Shown: in pieces, positions 12,036 through 23,957 of the stretch
Numbering within the stretch: position 1 is the stretch's first letter
How the letters are laid out: each line of letters opens with the position of its first letter
Assembly: GCA_904063045.1 (NCBI GenBank)
Contig: CAJFCJ010000026.1
Span: 474,964-538,963, forward strand
Reading direction: 5' to 3'
From: Dimorphilus gyrociliatus
Lineage: Eukaryota; Annelida; Polychaeta; Dinophilidae
DNA length: 64,000 nt
Translations under genes and position numbers: made by a program
The notes under the pieces: generated by a model
The model's input: the letters and a program-made list of their open reading frames with translations, nothing else
Databases searched by the model: none
Told to the model about the DNA's origin: nothing

Positions 12036-12580
12036 TTGATTGATACAAGAACCACACTAAAATATCTTATCACTAGGGCACAGTACTAAATGTATTTTGT
12101 GTGCTTTAGTGTGGTTCCCCTGCGAAACAAATTGTATATTAATTAAAATGTAGTATGGTTCTTTTCAGAACATTACCTATCAAAATTTATTTTTCACTTC
12201 AAAATTGTACAGTTATTAAAATATTTTCTAGTGTGGTTCTCTCTAGTATGGATCCACTACTTTAAATATTAATTAGTATGGTTGCTTTTCAGAGGGAGGA
12301 TGGGAATTTTAAAAGGTTTAACCATACTAGAGTTTATTTTATAGCATGGTTTTTTTTTTGGAAGAAAACTAAAAAAATTTTTAAAAAAGGTCAAGGTCAC
12401 TGAGAATATAGAGATCAATTTCAAAGGGGAAGGTAAAGTGAGAGTAATGCTATTATAAGATTAAACACATTTGAAGGATATTTTGAAAGGTTTCTAGGTT
12501 GTATTTCATAAATGATGATACAGATAAACTAGATTTGGAAAAGCACAAAAAACTTGTGTTTTAGTGTGGTTCCTGTCCAA
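12036..12580. repeat. GGAACCA-NN-CTA box array, small block
   Basis: The box appears near 12050, then in reverse near 12110, 12155, 12230 and 12280, forward near 12322, and in reverse near 12560. Only AT-rich filler lies between. Confidence 0.7.
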
Positions 12581-12639
12581 ACAAACTACTGAGTAATAAA
12601 GTAAATTAAAGTATTTTTATTGTTTGATTTTTAACCCTA

Positions 12640-13110
12640 GTGAATTATGTTTTATATAAAACAAATTAGTACAAAAATTTTGACCTTAACCTTTATTCTA
12701 ACCTTTCAACTTGCATTCTTAAAAGAAACTTTGCCTCTTTTTTTTTAAAACAGTTTTTGTTGAGTATCACCTTAAGGAATTTTTAATCAACTTCCGGTTT
12801 AATGAATTTTTAAAACAGCTTACAATATTCTAATGTTAATGGTACTGTAAACAAAAATTTGGAATATTTTACTAAAAACAATCTACCAGTTTACATTTAA
12901 AAGTCTTGTTTTGAAAAAATTTTTCTGTTGTGAAATTTTAAATTAAAATGAAAAAGTTTTTAGAAAAGTTTAAATCTAGTTTTTATTAAATTTTGTCTAC
13001 TTCTTGCATTTAACCTCTTCTTCCACCATTTATATTCACCTTGACCTCTACTTTCGCCTTGACATTCACTCTAACTTTTAAACATTGACCTTAACCTTGT
13101 TGCTTTACTT
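12640..13110. promoter_or_regulatory. TGACCTT-rich stretch
   Basis: Variants of (T)GACCTT/AACCTT recur near 12690, 12710, 13035, 13055 and 13085. They match the nuclear-receptor half-site AAGGTCA in reverse, like the clusters at 1.8, 35.6, 44.4 and 55.3 kb. It may equally be a degenerate short repeat. No exon is seen here. Confidence 0.3.
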
Positions 13111-13288
13111 TTTGAAATATTGAAAAAAACATCATTCATAATAAAGAAATTGAAAATAATGTTTTATACATCTATTATCGCTCTTATTGGCCTTTACTTT
13201 TTTTTTAAAATGTGTGAGATTGGAAGTGTTTTCAAAAATTCAAAAGCAAAAAGTTTACAAAACAATAACAGACAAAACACAAAGATAA

Positions 13289-13611
13289 TCACGTGACTTT
13301 GAGAAATTTTTTTGAGTAACTACTCAAAAAGGGTTGAGTAAGTACTCAACTCGAATTGAGTAGGTCACGTGACGTGACACGTAGGAGTTCGACCACCTTT
13401 GGTCACGTGACCAAATCATTTTTTAATTCATCGATTTTAGCTTACTTTTACGTGAAATTTGTTTATTTTTTTAACGATTTAGCATTCTATATTGTAAAAT
13501 TGAGAATATTTTCTTTGAATTATCATTAAATACGTTGTAATTGGGGAGAAAATGGTATGTTTTAAATTGACACGTGGTACATTTTTTGGGTCACGTGGTA
13601 TAGGTGGCGTT
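13289..13611. promoter_or_regulatory. E-box cluster with TTGAGTA palindromes
   Basis: CACGTG lies near 13290, 13366, 13402, 13571 and 13592. Two perfect palindromes, TTGAGTAACTACTCAA (13312-13327) and GTTGAGTAAGTACTCAAC (13333-13350), sit between the first two E-boxes. AGGTGGCGTT (13602-13611), a CTCF-like core, closes the cluster just before a TATA-type box at 13638. The arrangement (E-boxes, palindromes, GGCG site, TATA) resembles the modules at 0.5-1.2 and 34.6 kb. Confidence 0.55.
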
Positions 13612-13636
13612 GAAATTGTCAAGTGCTCAAAAATTT

Positions 13637-13680
13637 ACATAAATAGACGGCAGTTTCGGCAGTACAGGTCATTCTCGTCT
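13637..13680 (+). promoter_or_regulatory. TATA-type core promoter (module 2), similar to module 1
   Basis: ACATAAATAG (13637-13646) is followed by ACGGCAGTTTCGGCAGTACAGGTCATT. Aligned with module 1, the TAAATAG, CGG, TTTC-GCAGT, CAGG and CATT blocks are shared in order. That extends past what TATA and initiator function alone require, so the two promoters look duplicated. What follows has no long open frame. Confidence 0.6.
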
Positions 13681-15070
13681 TAGCTCTCCTTAGACTAAGA
13701 CTACTATTTACTTACCCATCCTAAACCTACTCTCTACCCACCTTTACATAAGGTGATGAAATATGCCCTAAACTCTTGTCCGACTGTCCTAATTGATGAC
13801 GTCGGATGATCAACCATCCATGTATGTGATGGGAAAATGGTTGAATAGATAAATTTTTACAGTATCTTTTCGTAATTGACAACGTAATTTTATTTGTCGA
13901 GAAAAAACGCTTTATTTTTCGGAGGAAGAAAGCTGACACTTTCTTTTTATCATTGAAAAAATAAGAAAAATCTTTAATGTTCTTTTTTTTCTGATAAAAA
14001 AACGCTTTTGTTTTTTTTTGATGAGATCTTTATGATCTCTGGACCAAACAATTTATTTTAACTCTTCTCCATCTTTGATGTTTGTTGTTTTTTTTTAACA
14101 ACAAACACTTTTTTCTTATTAAAATAATGATGGAAAAAATTTTCCATACTGCATCAACTTCAAAAATAAGATATAATCAATTTGATCTTGATCTTGATCA
14201 CTCATTTCTCTTTGTCTTATTCTTGAGAACACTTGTTTTCTATCTCTCTCTCTCTCTCTCTCTCTCTAATAAGCTGGAATTAACAAAAAAAAAAAAAACA
14301 AGTTAAACAATAAAGGAGGAATTAAAGAACAAAAATGTTCTTTTGTTCTTTTTAAGAATTTTTTTTTTTAAAAAAAAAAGTTTAAAAAATTTTAAAGAAA
14401 TGATTTTGAAGGGAAAAATGAAAATTCAAAGGGATAAAGATTTTGGGATCTCTCTCTCTTCCTTCCTATATCTCTCTTTAAAAGAATTACATTTTAGTAT
14501 TCTTCTAACAAACAAACATTTGATTTGCGTCTCATGATTGCTCTCTCTCTCTCTCTCTCTAATAGAGATGATGATAAGGAGAATCATTTTTTTTTAAGAT
14601 ACAATCCTTAAAGATAATCAGAGATGGGATAAAAGAAGAAAATCTTTTGAGAATATCATATTCTGCTTCTCGAATTTAAAAAAAGAAGAAATTCAAACAA
14701 ACATTAAAGAAACTCTCATTAACAAACTGTTTTGTTTGTCTAACAAATACACTTGCTGGCATGATAATGATTATACATTGTCTATTCCGGGGATATTTGT
14801 ATCTTTAGTGTCAAGGTCAATAATATTAATTTTAAACACTCACTTACCATCTTGGAAGATGGATAGTGATCTCTCTTCAGAGTCTGCCATTTTATCCATC
14901 CATCTCTTTCAGATGGTTAAAAATACAGAAATAAGAAAAGCCAGTTTTGATTGGTGTCCCCATCCCGACTCGAAACAATTTTAAAGTGATCATGTCTTGG
15001 AAAATGTATAAAACAGTCCAAGAGGACGATAATATATTGATTTGACAGTTAAACTCTGACAAAATATTTA
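13681..15070. other. non-coding stretch downstream of module 2, with (CT)n tracts
   Basis: It contains short hairpins (GTCTTAG...CTAAGAC near 13676-13700; TCAACCAT...ATGGTTGA near 13808-13845; GAGATC-TTTAT-GATCTC near 14023-14040). It also has (CT)n tracts at about 14244-14268 and 14540-14561, and homopolymer A/T runs. Short open frames here have no recognisable domain and low-complexity composition. It could be a non-coding transcript or a 5' exon region. Confidence 0.35.
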
Positions 15071-15079
15071 AAAACGGAC

Positions 15080-17210
15080 CCGAACCACATTAAAATACTT
15101 GATTGCTTATTGAAAAAAGACGGGAAACCACATAACAATTTGTAAAAAGACTGGATACCAGTTAAAAACTTTTAAGAAAACACTGGTCATATATTTTACA
15201 TAAATTTGAATAAATTTGAATAATATAATAATTTTTTTTAGTGTTTAGGAACAAAATTTTGCAGAGAATTTTTTCAGGGTTACCTAACCTTTTCCATTAG
15301 CCCTAACCCTTAGAGCAGACCCTCCTAAGTACAAAATCAGTTGAAAATTATATATTGTAAAGAATGATGAAAAAAATCCAAAGAAAATCCAGGGAAACAT
15401 GCTGAAATGAGTATCCATCTGTCAAAGATGCTAACATTTGTTACTTTTTGTCCTCATTCTTTTTATTCAGCCAAAATCATTTATTTTCTTGTCAATACTA
15501 TTCTGTTTGATCATGTCTACAATTTTTTTTGGTTGTCATCATTCTTAGCTGGTTCCCCCCCCCCCTCTTCTCATAAAGAATGGAAGAGAAACTTTTTGTT
15601 TTTTTCCATCTCTATCTCTTGATAATTTGTTTAAAATTCTTTTTAATTTTAGAGATTGTTGAAATATGATATTTCAAATTTTCAACTGTCTATTCTATAT
15701 CCTTATGATGTTTTGGAGAAGAATAAATAATGATCATGAATATTCAAATTAGAAGTAATTAACAATGACTCGGCATTCTTTCAAGGTCAATCTTCTCACC
15801 TTGATATTGTGCTGAAAATTCGAATGAGAACCAGTCTAGAAACAGATCAGTTCTTCCAAATGATGATCGAATGAGAACCAGACTAGTTATATATGGACAC
15901 CGTAAATTTGTAATTAACGATTAAAATTGTTTGTCAGCTGCAAAATTAGTGTTTTTTGTATAAATTTTTATAGATAAAGAGTTAAATTGACATAATAATG
16001 AATTAAACTGGTTCTTGATCCGCGTAAATGTTTACTAAGGATAGAATTAAAAATATATTTTTTCAATAATTGACAGATAATCTGGTTCCTGTCTGAAATA
16101 TTATTCACTGCTAATAGGGTTAAAAACATAAAGTCTTCCTTGGTGGCTAAGCAAATATTGCAAATTAAATATATATTTAATATAAATCAGTATTTTGGAC
16201 GCCAAAATACTATTAATGTGGTTCTTATTTCAATATTCGAAAATTCAAAAACCTTCTAAATAAAATTGTTTTCTCTATTTCATATCTTTTTTCCTGAAGA
16301 TTTCTTTCATGTGTATCAGTTTTTTTAAAAAAAAACTGGTTCCTATTACGCTTTTTCTAAAAATTTTTAACTTGGAATTGGTGCGCCGCTTAAAAGACTG
16401 GTCTCTTATTCCTTTTTACTTTAATTAATTTGCCAAAAGTCAAACAAACAATGGATGTTTATTATGTAGAATGTAGTGGTAATGAATGACTTGTATGAAT
16501 ATGAAAAGGAAAAAAGATCGAGTGTAAAGTAACCAGTCTAATTAAAAAAAATTTTTTTTTAAAAATTCGATCCTTTTTTGGAACAGGAGCCATACTATAA
16601 AACCAAATTGAACATCAATTAACAAATACATGGACGATTGTTAATTTATGCATTTACTTTATTATTGACACAAAACGACCTTGACCCAAAAAAATATTTT
16701 TGACAACCTTCTCTCTGTCACCTGAATTTTGGTAGAATTACAGACTGGTTCCTGTTATGCATAAACATTATTAAATAATGTGTCATTTTTCAAAATTTAG
16801 ACTGGTAACCTTCACTCTGAACTAACTACATAATCAACTTTTGTTAAAACTTTCTATTAACCTAATTAAAACAAAAGATGCGGGGGAAGGGACCAGTCTA
16901 CGAGTTTTAATTTTGTAAAAAAACTTTTAGAACTTTTGCCTAAATTTAAAATCTATCTACAGTACTTTTCTTTTAAAACTAAAAATAGTTAGATGAGAAA
17001 GAAAGTTTTTTTTTAAAATTTATTTTATTATTATGCGGAATAGGAACCACACTATTTACAAGTTAAAATTTTTACTCTAAACAAATTATATATTTAATAT
17101 AGTTTCAAAATTAACAATTAATAAATAAAAATTAATTTGTGTAATTCAATAGTCTGGTTCCGGTTTTTCACAAAAAAAATTTTTTAAATTTTAGTGTGGT
17201 TCCTTTCCGA
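15080..17210. repeat. GGAACCA-NN-CTA box array rich in the AG/GT variant
   Basis: Here the usual middle dinucleotide is replaced. GAACCAGTCTA/GAACCAGACTA and reverse TAGACTGGTTCC dominate (about 15830, 15876, 16081, 16340, 16530, 16742, 16798, 16890 and 17153), with few CACACTA copies (about 15085, 16570 and 17045). A poly-C run of about 11 lies at 15556. This local preference for one variant contrasts with the 60-63 kb block. Confidence 0.75.
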
Positions 17211-18090
17211 AAATTTTTGGGTTAGGATGTTTTTGTCATTTGTATTGGATTTCAGGGGATAATGGAGTTATTGGAACATTGTGGTATTTGGTTATATTGG
17301 AAGGAAACAATGTTGATATCTGAGCCTTTATGTTATTTATATTTAAAAGTAGGAATAGTTTTGCTTGGTTACCACATTTCACAAATTGTCAGGTGGTTTT
17401 CTTTCTCTATATTAATAGAATATTAAAAATAAAAAAGCACTTATACAGACTTTCCCAATATGAATATATGATATTTGCAACCTCTGTTTTTGAGTGAATT
17501 TATTCTATATAATGATTTTTCCATTAGGAGATATAGGCATAAAAATCCTAGAAACTATTTACAATCATTGATTATTGGTATCCTCACTGTGTTTGTCTTA
17601 TGTGAAACAATGGAAAAATTTCAACAGTTCTTTATTGAAAATCTATTATTTCTATTGTTGGTATGATGGACAAATCAACTGAATTAAATTGTGCATTTGG
17701 TGAATTAATCATTCTTGAAAATGCATTAGAACATTCCCAAATGATTTCAATACAAGAGAAATTTTTATCTTTCTTTCTTCCAGTATGGAAAATATTTTGA
17801 AAACAATTCTTAACTTTTCAAACTAGAGAACTAGTCATAATGTTATATTTTTAATTTTGTATTGTGAATGGCCAAATTTAACTGTAATCTTTTAAAAATG
17901 TGCTAAGAGGCAGAAAGTGTCACAAATATTGGTGTCCTTTCATACATACAAATATTTCTTATTGTGCTCTATATTTAAGATGCAATTATGCACATTTTTA
18001 CAATGTTTTACAGTAAAAGATGATGCTGCTCAAATCAAACTCTTTTTCCATATAAATACAGTATATAGGGAAAAAGTCCCCAGCCACCTT
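17211..18090. other. AT-rich stretch, no gene recognised
   Basis: Base composition and short open frames resemble the transposon-relic areas, but no transposase signature could be read on either strand. Confidence 0.3.
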
Positions 18091-18094
18091 GTAA

Positions 18095-18680
18095 AATTTT
18101 CAATAGTATTTAGGCCAGTCTTGCCTTATGTTCATTTCATTTAGATACCTTAAGGTACTCCTAGATGTATGGCATGGAACACCATCCTAATCCCTATCAT
18201 AATTCTCTGGAAAAGATTTATCAAGAAATTCTTGATATTTCTCCAAATTTAAATCACTTTTATATAAATGTTTTCCTATGCTGCCATCATATTTATGTCT
18301 AATAGCTGGATGCCTTCTCACAAACTACTGGTGTTTTTGATATAAATCTATCTTTCTTTCATCCAAAAACAGAATGGAATTAATTTAAGGAGAGGAGTCT
18401 TTTACAAAATTTTCTCCTCCTATTTAACAAGTTTTTTTTGGCTAAAACATAGCCTCTCAAATATTTGCTCCCCAGAAAGGACTTCTCCTTGATAAAAGGC
18501 ATGTAAAATTCTCTCATCTCATACATTTAATTTGACTGGTTTGCCACATCTGGGTAAACCTTTTTCCAGATATTTTGGGCACTGAACCTAGAAATTTTTA
18601 ACATTTTGGCAAATTTTGCTCAATGATAATCACTTCTTGGATTTTTTTCTTACTTAATAAATCATAAACAGCTGAATGGA
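18095..18680 (-). pseudogene. Tc1/mariner transposase relic with HTH and DDE parts
   Basis: Read on the - strand from 18680 downward, a DNA-binding part contains a GKPVKLN string followed by DERIL, matching the GRP-KL linker of Tc1 transposases. Next come ILFLDERKIDLY (first Asp region) and DGVPCHTSRSTLRYL (second Asp region, the QQDGAPCHTA motif) ending RQDWP. Parts lie in family order, but stops interrupt every frame, so the copy is dead. Neighbouring AT-rich DNA shows no clear terminal inverted repeats. Confidence 0.75.
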
Positions 18681-18812
18681 TTATACAACAAATTTTATCT
18701 ATCTAATGAATATTCATAACATTAAAAATATTGCCCCGCCTATTCATGAATATTCATGAAGTGACTGTGCATAAATATGCATAACTTATTGTTGATGAAT
18801 ATGTATACACAC

Positions 18813-18837
18813 ATATATATATATATATATATATATG
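18813..18837. repeat. (AT)n microsatellite
   Basis: A run of alternating AT of about 24 bases, just upstream of the GGCGCT/TATA module at 19.0 kb. Confidence 0.9.
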
Positions 18838-18997
18838 TGGTGGTTTTAAAATGCGTTTTACATTAGAAGTAGATTCTTCTATTAATTGTATTTAATTTTA
18901 TTAAGTATATTGTAAAAAATATTGCAATATTTCAACAACAAACTTGATAGTAAAGGTTAATGTCAAACATTTTCCTTGTCCTGCTAATTGCAATTAT

Positions 18998-19062
18998 AGG
19001 GGGCGCTATCAATCATAATCTAGATGGCGCTGAATCCCATAGTCGATATTACTATATAAATA
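18998..19062 (+). promoter_or_regulatory. paired GGCGCT sites followed by TATA (module 3)
   Basis: AGGGGGCGCT (18998-19007) and AGATGGCGCT (19022-19031) match the AGRKGGCGC core of CTCF sites. TATAAATA follows at 19055-19062, and a CTGTCG string lies about 39 nt downstream. The 81-codon frame that starts at 18960 crosses the TATA box and is judged not to be a gene. Confidence 0.45.
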
Positions 19063-20000
19063 GTCAAATTGGAATCATATTCACATTTGTACTGTCGCTT
19101 AGAAGCTTTAAAACAAAAATAATTTTTCCTATTTTAAAGAAAAAGCTTCCAAGTGCCAGAAAATTATTATATCAGACACAAGCTTCTCCTTCTAACGAAA
19201 AATGAAGATAAAATTCAATTTCATCAAGGAAAAAAAGAGAGGGAAATATTTATATATTATTTACTTTTATTCTTTTTTTAAAAGAATCATCCCAATAATC
19301 TCTCTTTATGCTTTTCGTGTTAGTTTTCGGAAGAAATACATGATAATGATCATTCTCTCTCTCTCTCTCTCTCTCCCTAAACAATCATTTATTATTTTTA
19401 ATTATTCATCTTTTCATCATCTTCTTTTATAAATTGATTGATTTGAATTTAAATCTGAAATATATATTTTTTAAATATGTCACGTGATTAAAGGACATGA
19501 CGAATAAAAAACAACAACACCCAAAAAAAAACCAGGCAACTTATTTAAGTTTTTTTTTTATTATTATTATTTGCAGGGAAGAAGAAGAAGAGATTGAGAT
19601 AAAAAAAAAAACGGTTATTTTTGTCCGCATAAATTGAATTAATATCCCAGGTCAAGATAAATTTATCAAAGTGTGAATATTATATTGGTTTCGGTACATT
19701 CGAAAAAGAAAAATTTAAAATGATAACATAATCATTCATGATTGTTTTCTCTGGCCAATTTCATCAATTATGAATAGTAATTTAATTATTGTTTTTTTTC
19801 AATTAATTTGGTTGTTTAGCACTTCCATTTGGCTAGCCACCAAATCAGTTCTAATGTCTTAATGCTTCTACTTTCGCCTTTATATAGAAAAATTTTTTGC
19901 TTTTTTTTTTTTTTCTTTTTTGAAAATCTTCAGTAAAGAAGGTATGAATATTATTCATATACTACTACCAGTTTTCTCTAAAATACAATACTACAAGCGA
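19063..20000. other. non-coding stretch with CT tract and E-box
   Basis: It contains a (CT)n tract at about 19352-19376, a TCACGTGA site near 19481, and a GAAGCTTT...AAGCTTC imperfect inverted pair (19100-19150). A TTTGCAG|GGAAG string near 19570 fits a splice acceptor. No protein signature is seen. Confidence 0.3.
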
Positions 20001-20008
20001 GCGATATT

Positions 20009-20221
20009 TTAAGATAAAGGCCACCCAAACAAGTTAAGCTTCTCCTTGACAATAGGCATAAGAAAATTTTCCCAATTTACTGATGGTATCAGAGAGTCCA
20101 AGAGTTTACCTATTTCCAAGTTTACAAGGTCTCTTTTTAGATACTCATTTCTATCATTTGTACACAGTTCATTCAAAAAACATGAAAAAATGAAAACTCC
20201 ATCAAACATTTGCTTTACCAA
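20009..20221 (-). pseudogene. unclassified 70-codon open frame, probably transposon-derived
   Basis: A - strand frame with balanced composition (a YLKRDLVNLEIGKLLDSLIP string and an NWENFL motif) looks more protein-like than its surroundings. It lies about 350 bp downstream, on the same strand, of the zinc-finger relic at 20.57-20.84 kb. I do not recognise its family. It may be part of the same decayed element. Confidence 0.25.
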
Positions 20222-20567
20222 AAGCTTTGGTTCAAAAGTTAATAAAAATTGATTGGTAGCTCAACATTTACAATTCAATATAGTTTTGTATATTGATTTC
20301 AACAGTTTGTTGGCAAAGTGTTTAACTTTTTTCTTCCTCATTTATTACAAATGAATTTTCTGTAAAATTGTTACAATATTAGCATCAGTTTCCCTTCTTG
20401 TGGCATCTAAATTAATATCTTCATTCAATCTCTTTAGTGTAATTAAGCGTTTTTTCTTGGTAATTATATTAGCCTATTATCATCCCAGATTTCAAATATT
20501 TTCTTCTCTTCATCAATCTTTTCATCTATCATTCTCATCCATTGCAACTCTTTCATTCCTTGATCTT

Positions 20568-20840
20568 CTAGTCTTGTGATTTAAAGAAGACACTGTCTTT
20601 TTTCACAATCCAGACAAACTGACAGCCTGGAATCTGAAAGGAAATAATTGTATAAATACAATTGAACAACAGATGAATTACAAAATTCTTACTGATGATA
20701 CATTTTTCATGAAGAAGCTCATTACATAGCAAACAGAATTTTCTGTAAGTTTGCAATTTTTGCACTTGATTGCCATATTTCAACATGTTCATATTTGAAA
20801 TGTTTAATTTATTATTTGAAAAACAGCAGAAAACTTTCAA
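20568..20840 (-). pseudogene. zinc-finger N-terminal relic of the MULE family
   Basis: The - strand frame contains YGNQVQKLQTYRKFCLLC followed by LLHEKC. It aligns with the better preserved finger at 26.45-26.55 kb, read as CYNC, then a 12-residue gap, CQLC and IHKKC. The first Cys pair is lost (CYNC has become YGNQ). The frame then continues GCQFVWIVKKDSVFF, comparable with the LFLCNIC segment that follows the finger in the 26-kb copy. No FLYWCH or catalytic part is seen here. Confidence 0.45.
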
Positions 20841-20984
20841 ACAAATATTTATAATACTATTTCAAGATTCTCTTATCAAGTAATCAACAAACAAATTCAA
20901 AATGGTTGACCTGAAAAATTTTTTTAAAAAATGATTAAAATGTGAGATTGAAACTTTTTTTTGAATATATTAAAGAGTATTATG

Positions 20985-21180
20985 CATATATTATTATATC
21001 TCATGAATATTAATTAGATAAAGCAAAAATGTAAATTACCAAAGTTATGAATATTAATGAGATAAAAAATAGAAAAATTCCATCTTATGAATAATAATGA
21101 GATATAACAAATGTATCTTAAACCTCATGAATATTAATGTGATAAAAAATTTTAAATAAATAACATTATGAAAAATTTTA
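20985..21180. repeat. ATGAATATTAAT-type repeats
   Basis: CATGAATATTAATTAGATAA, TATGAATATTAATGAGATAA and similar words recur about every 40-50 bp (near 21003, 21047, 21090 and 21125). They form a short degenerate tandem array of the same palindromic word that is dense at 31-34 and 36 kb. Confidence 0.65.
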
Positions 21181-21184
21181 ATAA

Positions 21185-21945
21185 TCTAATTTTTATGCAA
21201 ATCAGACTAATTTAAAGAATTTTATATATATCTAATCTTTCTACCTCTCTAAAGAGAGATAGAGAATTACATTTATGCTATCCAGAAAATACTAAGAGGT
21301 TAATAGGGTCCACAATTGCTATTATAGTATTGATATTGATGATAGTTATTCTCTTACTATCCATTGGACTATATGTAATCATGTTTTACAATTTAAGAAA
21401 GCAAGAGCTGGTTGTAGAAAATTATCATTTAAAAAATATGAAACAAGGAAATAATCATTCAAAATTTAATAAGAGTACAAAGAGAATGGTCAGTCAGATT
21501 CAAAATAGCATCAGTGTCAAGTCTTTGTTTATCAAAGAAAGAATTTTTTTTTTTAGGGAACTAAAGTCACAGTGTTAAATATAAAATAAGTATATAAAAT
21601 AATGTTCTATGATCATAAGGTACTTTTTCAAATTATCACAAAAAATGATTATCAATTCCATTACTATCCATGTCTTAGAAATACCCTTTTAAAAGTGACT
21701 TGAAATTTTTGATGATCTATTTGTATGTGGAATTTCCTTAGAATCCCAGTTAGAAAGTGATCACTGACTTTTACATTATTTATCAACATACTGTTTTTTA
21801 TTTATTAAAAATTCAAGTAATGCAAAAATCCTCAATTGCCTGACAGATTGTTCCAGATTAAAAACAATAAATAGATTATAGACTGACAAACTTTGGAAAT
21901 GTATCTCTTTTCATATACTTACCATTCCATTGTGGAATTCCATCT
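21185..21945. other. AT-rich stretch, no gene recognised
   Basis: An 82-codon + frame at 21330-21578 begins with a hydrophobic stretch (MILMIVILLLSIGLYVIMFY) and then becomes basic, so it could encode a single-pass membrane peptide. No homologous family is recognised and there is no promoter or poly(A) context, so it is not called a gene. Confidence 0.25.
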
Positions 21946-21977
21946 ATTATGACCATAGATTTGGGATAATTTAGATT

Positions 21978-22210
21978 AGTCAAGAATGATATTCACAGAT
22001 GAGGCAAGGTTTTCACTGAGTGGTCCTGATGACTTCAGCACCTGGACAAATGACAGTGAAAATTAGTTCAGGTTGACAAAAAATATGGGTTAAGAGTAGA
22101 GTAATGGTTTGGGGACTAATAACCTCAGGTGCAGTGTTTTAAGTATAGAGGGTAAGCAAAGAAATTAAATGCACACAATTACTCTAGTTTGTTGTTGAAG
22201 ATGTTATCCT
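21978..22210 (+). pseudogene. Tc1/mariner transposase relic, first-Asp region
   Basis: The + strand reads MIFTDEARFSLSGPDDFSTW, the classic first catalytic Asp region of Tc1 transposases. After a stop and a frameshift come RVMVWGLITSGAVF and then INAHNYSSLL, the following blocks of the same family. Stops and shifts show that the copy is inactive. Confidence 0.85.
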
Positions 22211-22735
22211 AGTTTCAGAAGAATGCTCAGATAGAATGAGTGAGAGAATACATCTTAGTAGGATCAGTAGGGGCATTAAGAATGAAGGTTGTCAAATACA
22301 AGAATAAAAAAAATATTGGTCACCTAATCATTGTCAACAATACAACATTAGGTTAGGAAATTTCTGCTGTTTCAAAATTTCAGACTTCAGTCTGCCAAAT
22401 GTTGAAATGATATCAGTCAGCAGAAATGCTAAAGCCATGATTTTCACAAAATTTTCTCCATTCTTCTCTCTTCTTCATTTTTTGTTTGGAATTTCCAAGA
22501 GACTGATAAAAACAAATCAGTTGTGCATGTTAGTAATTTTGAAATAAGATATTCAATAAATATTTGATCAGAAATGAAAAACACATCATGAAATGAAGAT
22601 TCTCATGGTGTTTACCAGTATTCCTGGGGAATACCTTTAAAAAATTATCAGATTTATTATGTTATATAGAAAAGACATAAATTTATACCAGTTTTTTTTA
22701 AAAGACTAAATAGGTAGATAACAAATTCAAATGTT
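22211..22735. other. AT-rich stretch, decayed transposon DNA likely
   Basis: It continues the Tc1 relic without recognisable motifs. The expected second-Asp block was not found. Confidence 0.3.
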
Positions 22736-22739
22736 TTGT

Positions 22740-23160
22740 TTTCAAAGAAACCATACTACAATATTACTGAAATTTGTTTTACTTTTTGAGAAGGAACCAG
22801 ACTAAAAAACATTTTTAAATTGTTTTGCTTGAGAAGGAACAGAATACTAGACTTTTAATTTTTAAATGTATTGTTTGGTAAAAAATTAGGAAGGGAACCA
22901 TACTAAAATACAACACAATAGAAATATGTTTAATTTAAAAACCATAAATCAGACTAATTATATTTTACACTGTGTTGTTCAAAGTTGAATCATACAAAAG
23001 CAGATTTAGAAAATGAATTGTGAATGGAAAACGAACCACACTAAAATATTTAACAAAAAATAACTTTACTATGGTTGAAAGAGAACCACATTAGAAGAAT
23101 TTTTTAAAAGGCTTTAGAAAACAATAAAACCAGAAAACCACACTAACATACAAATTTACC
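22740..23160 (+). repeat. GGAACCA-NN-CTA box array, short forward block
   Basis: About seven boxes lie in one orientation (near 22748, 22793, 22895, 23033, 23083, 23130 and 23203), with spacing of about 45-140 bp. The flanks are transposon-derived. Confidence 0.75.
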
Positions 23161-23957
23161 AGTTTTGTTTTAAAGGATATTTTAAAATGTATTATTTTTA
23201 ATGGAACCATACTAATATATTTTTAAAAAATTTAAAGATCTAGAATGCAGAATTAGAAATAACATTTCTGAATTTTCTCTACAATTGGAATATTTTAAAT
23301 GTGTTATTTCTCAGTTGTTCCTCAGACAGTAAATTGTTGATTTGAAGGGAAAATACTATAGTCTGGTTCACTTCCTTTCTTTCATAACTGGTAGACATTT
23401 TTGTTATTTTATTATTCAAATTTAGTAGCTGCAACAATTTTCTTTGGTTTCAAATAAAGTAAATTTTTGGATATCTATTTAATAATATTGGTTTTATAGA
23501 GTAGACAAAGGGAAAAAGAATCTAATAGACCACCAACTCCAAGTTGCTAGCTGATAGATGATGGAACACTTTCAAAATAGTAACTTCTTTTCATTGTCAA
23601 ACAGCAGTTTACAATTCAAAATGGTGTAGTATACTTTAAAAAGTCTCTCTTCTTTTTGCAAAGACATCATTAGCCTAACAAGGCCAATAGAATGGTTAAT
23701 ATGAACAACTAACAGAGCTATCTGTTATATTGATGAATTTTTATTTTTAATGTGGTAACTTGTAAAGCTCCTTGACAAAGATGGGACTTGGTATTGAATT
23801 GGAACCAGTTTAACTTGGATACAAAGCAAAAAATCTTTCAATGGGCGCAAAAGTACTTGTTACAATCACAAAAATAAACCTAAGCATAACAGGGAACCAC
23901 ACTAAAAAGATTAATCTAAAAGAATATTAAAAGTTTTTTTTGTACTTATTTTGACTG

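Noticed and set aside
14082-14537. Two 64-74-codon frames near CT repeats
   Set aside because: Low-complexity F/L/S/K composition driven by T-rich and (CT)n tracts, with no domain.
18960-19205. 81-codon frame with hydrophobic start
   Set aside because: The frame runs through two GGCGCT sites and a TATA box, with no poly(A) or homology signal.
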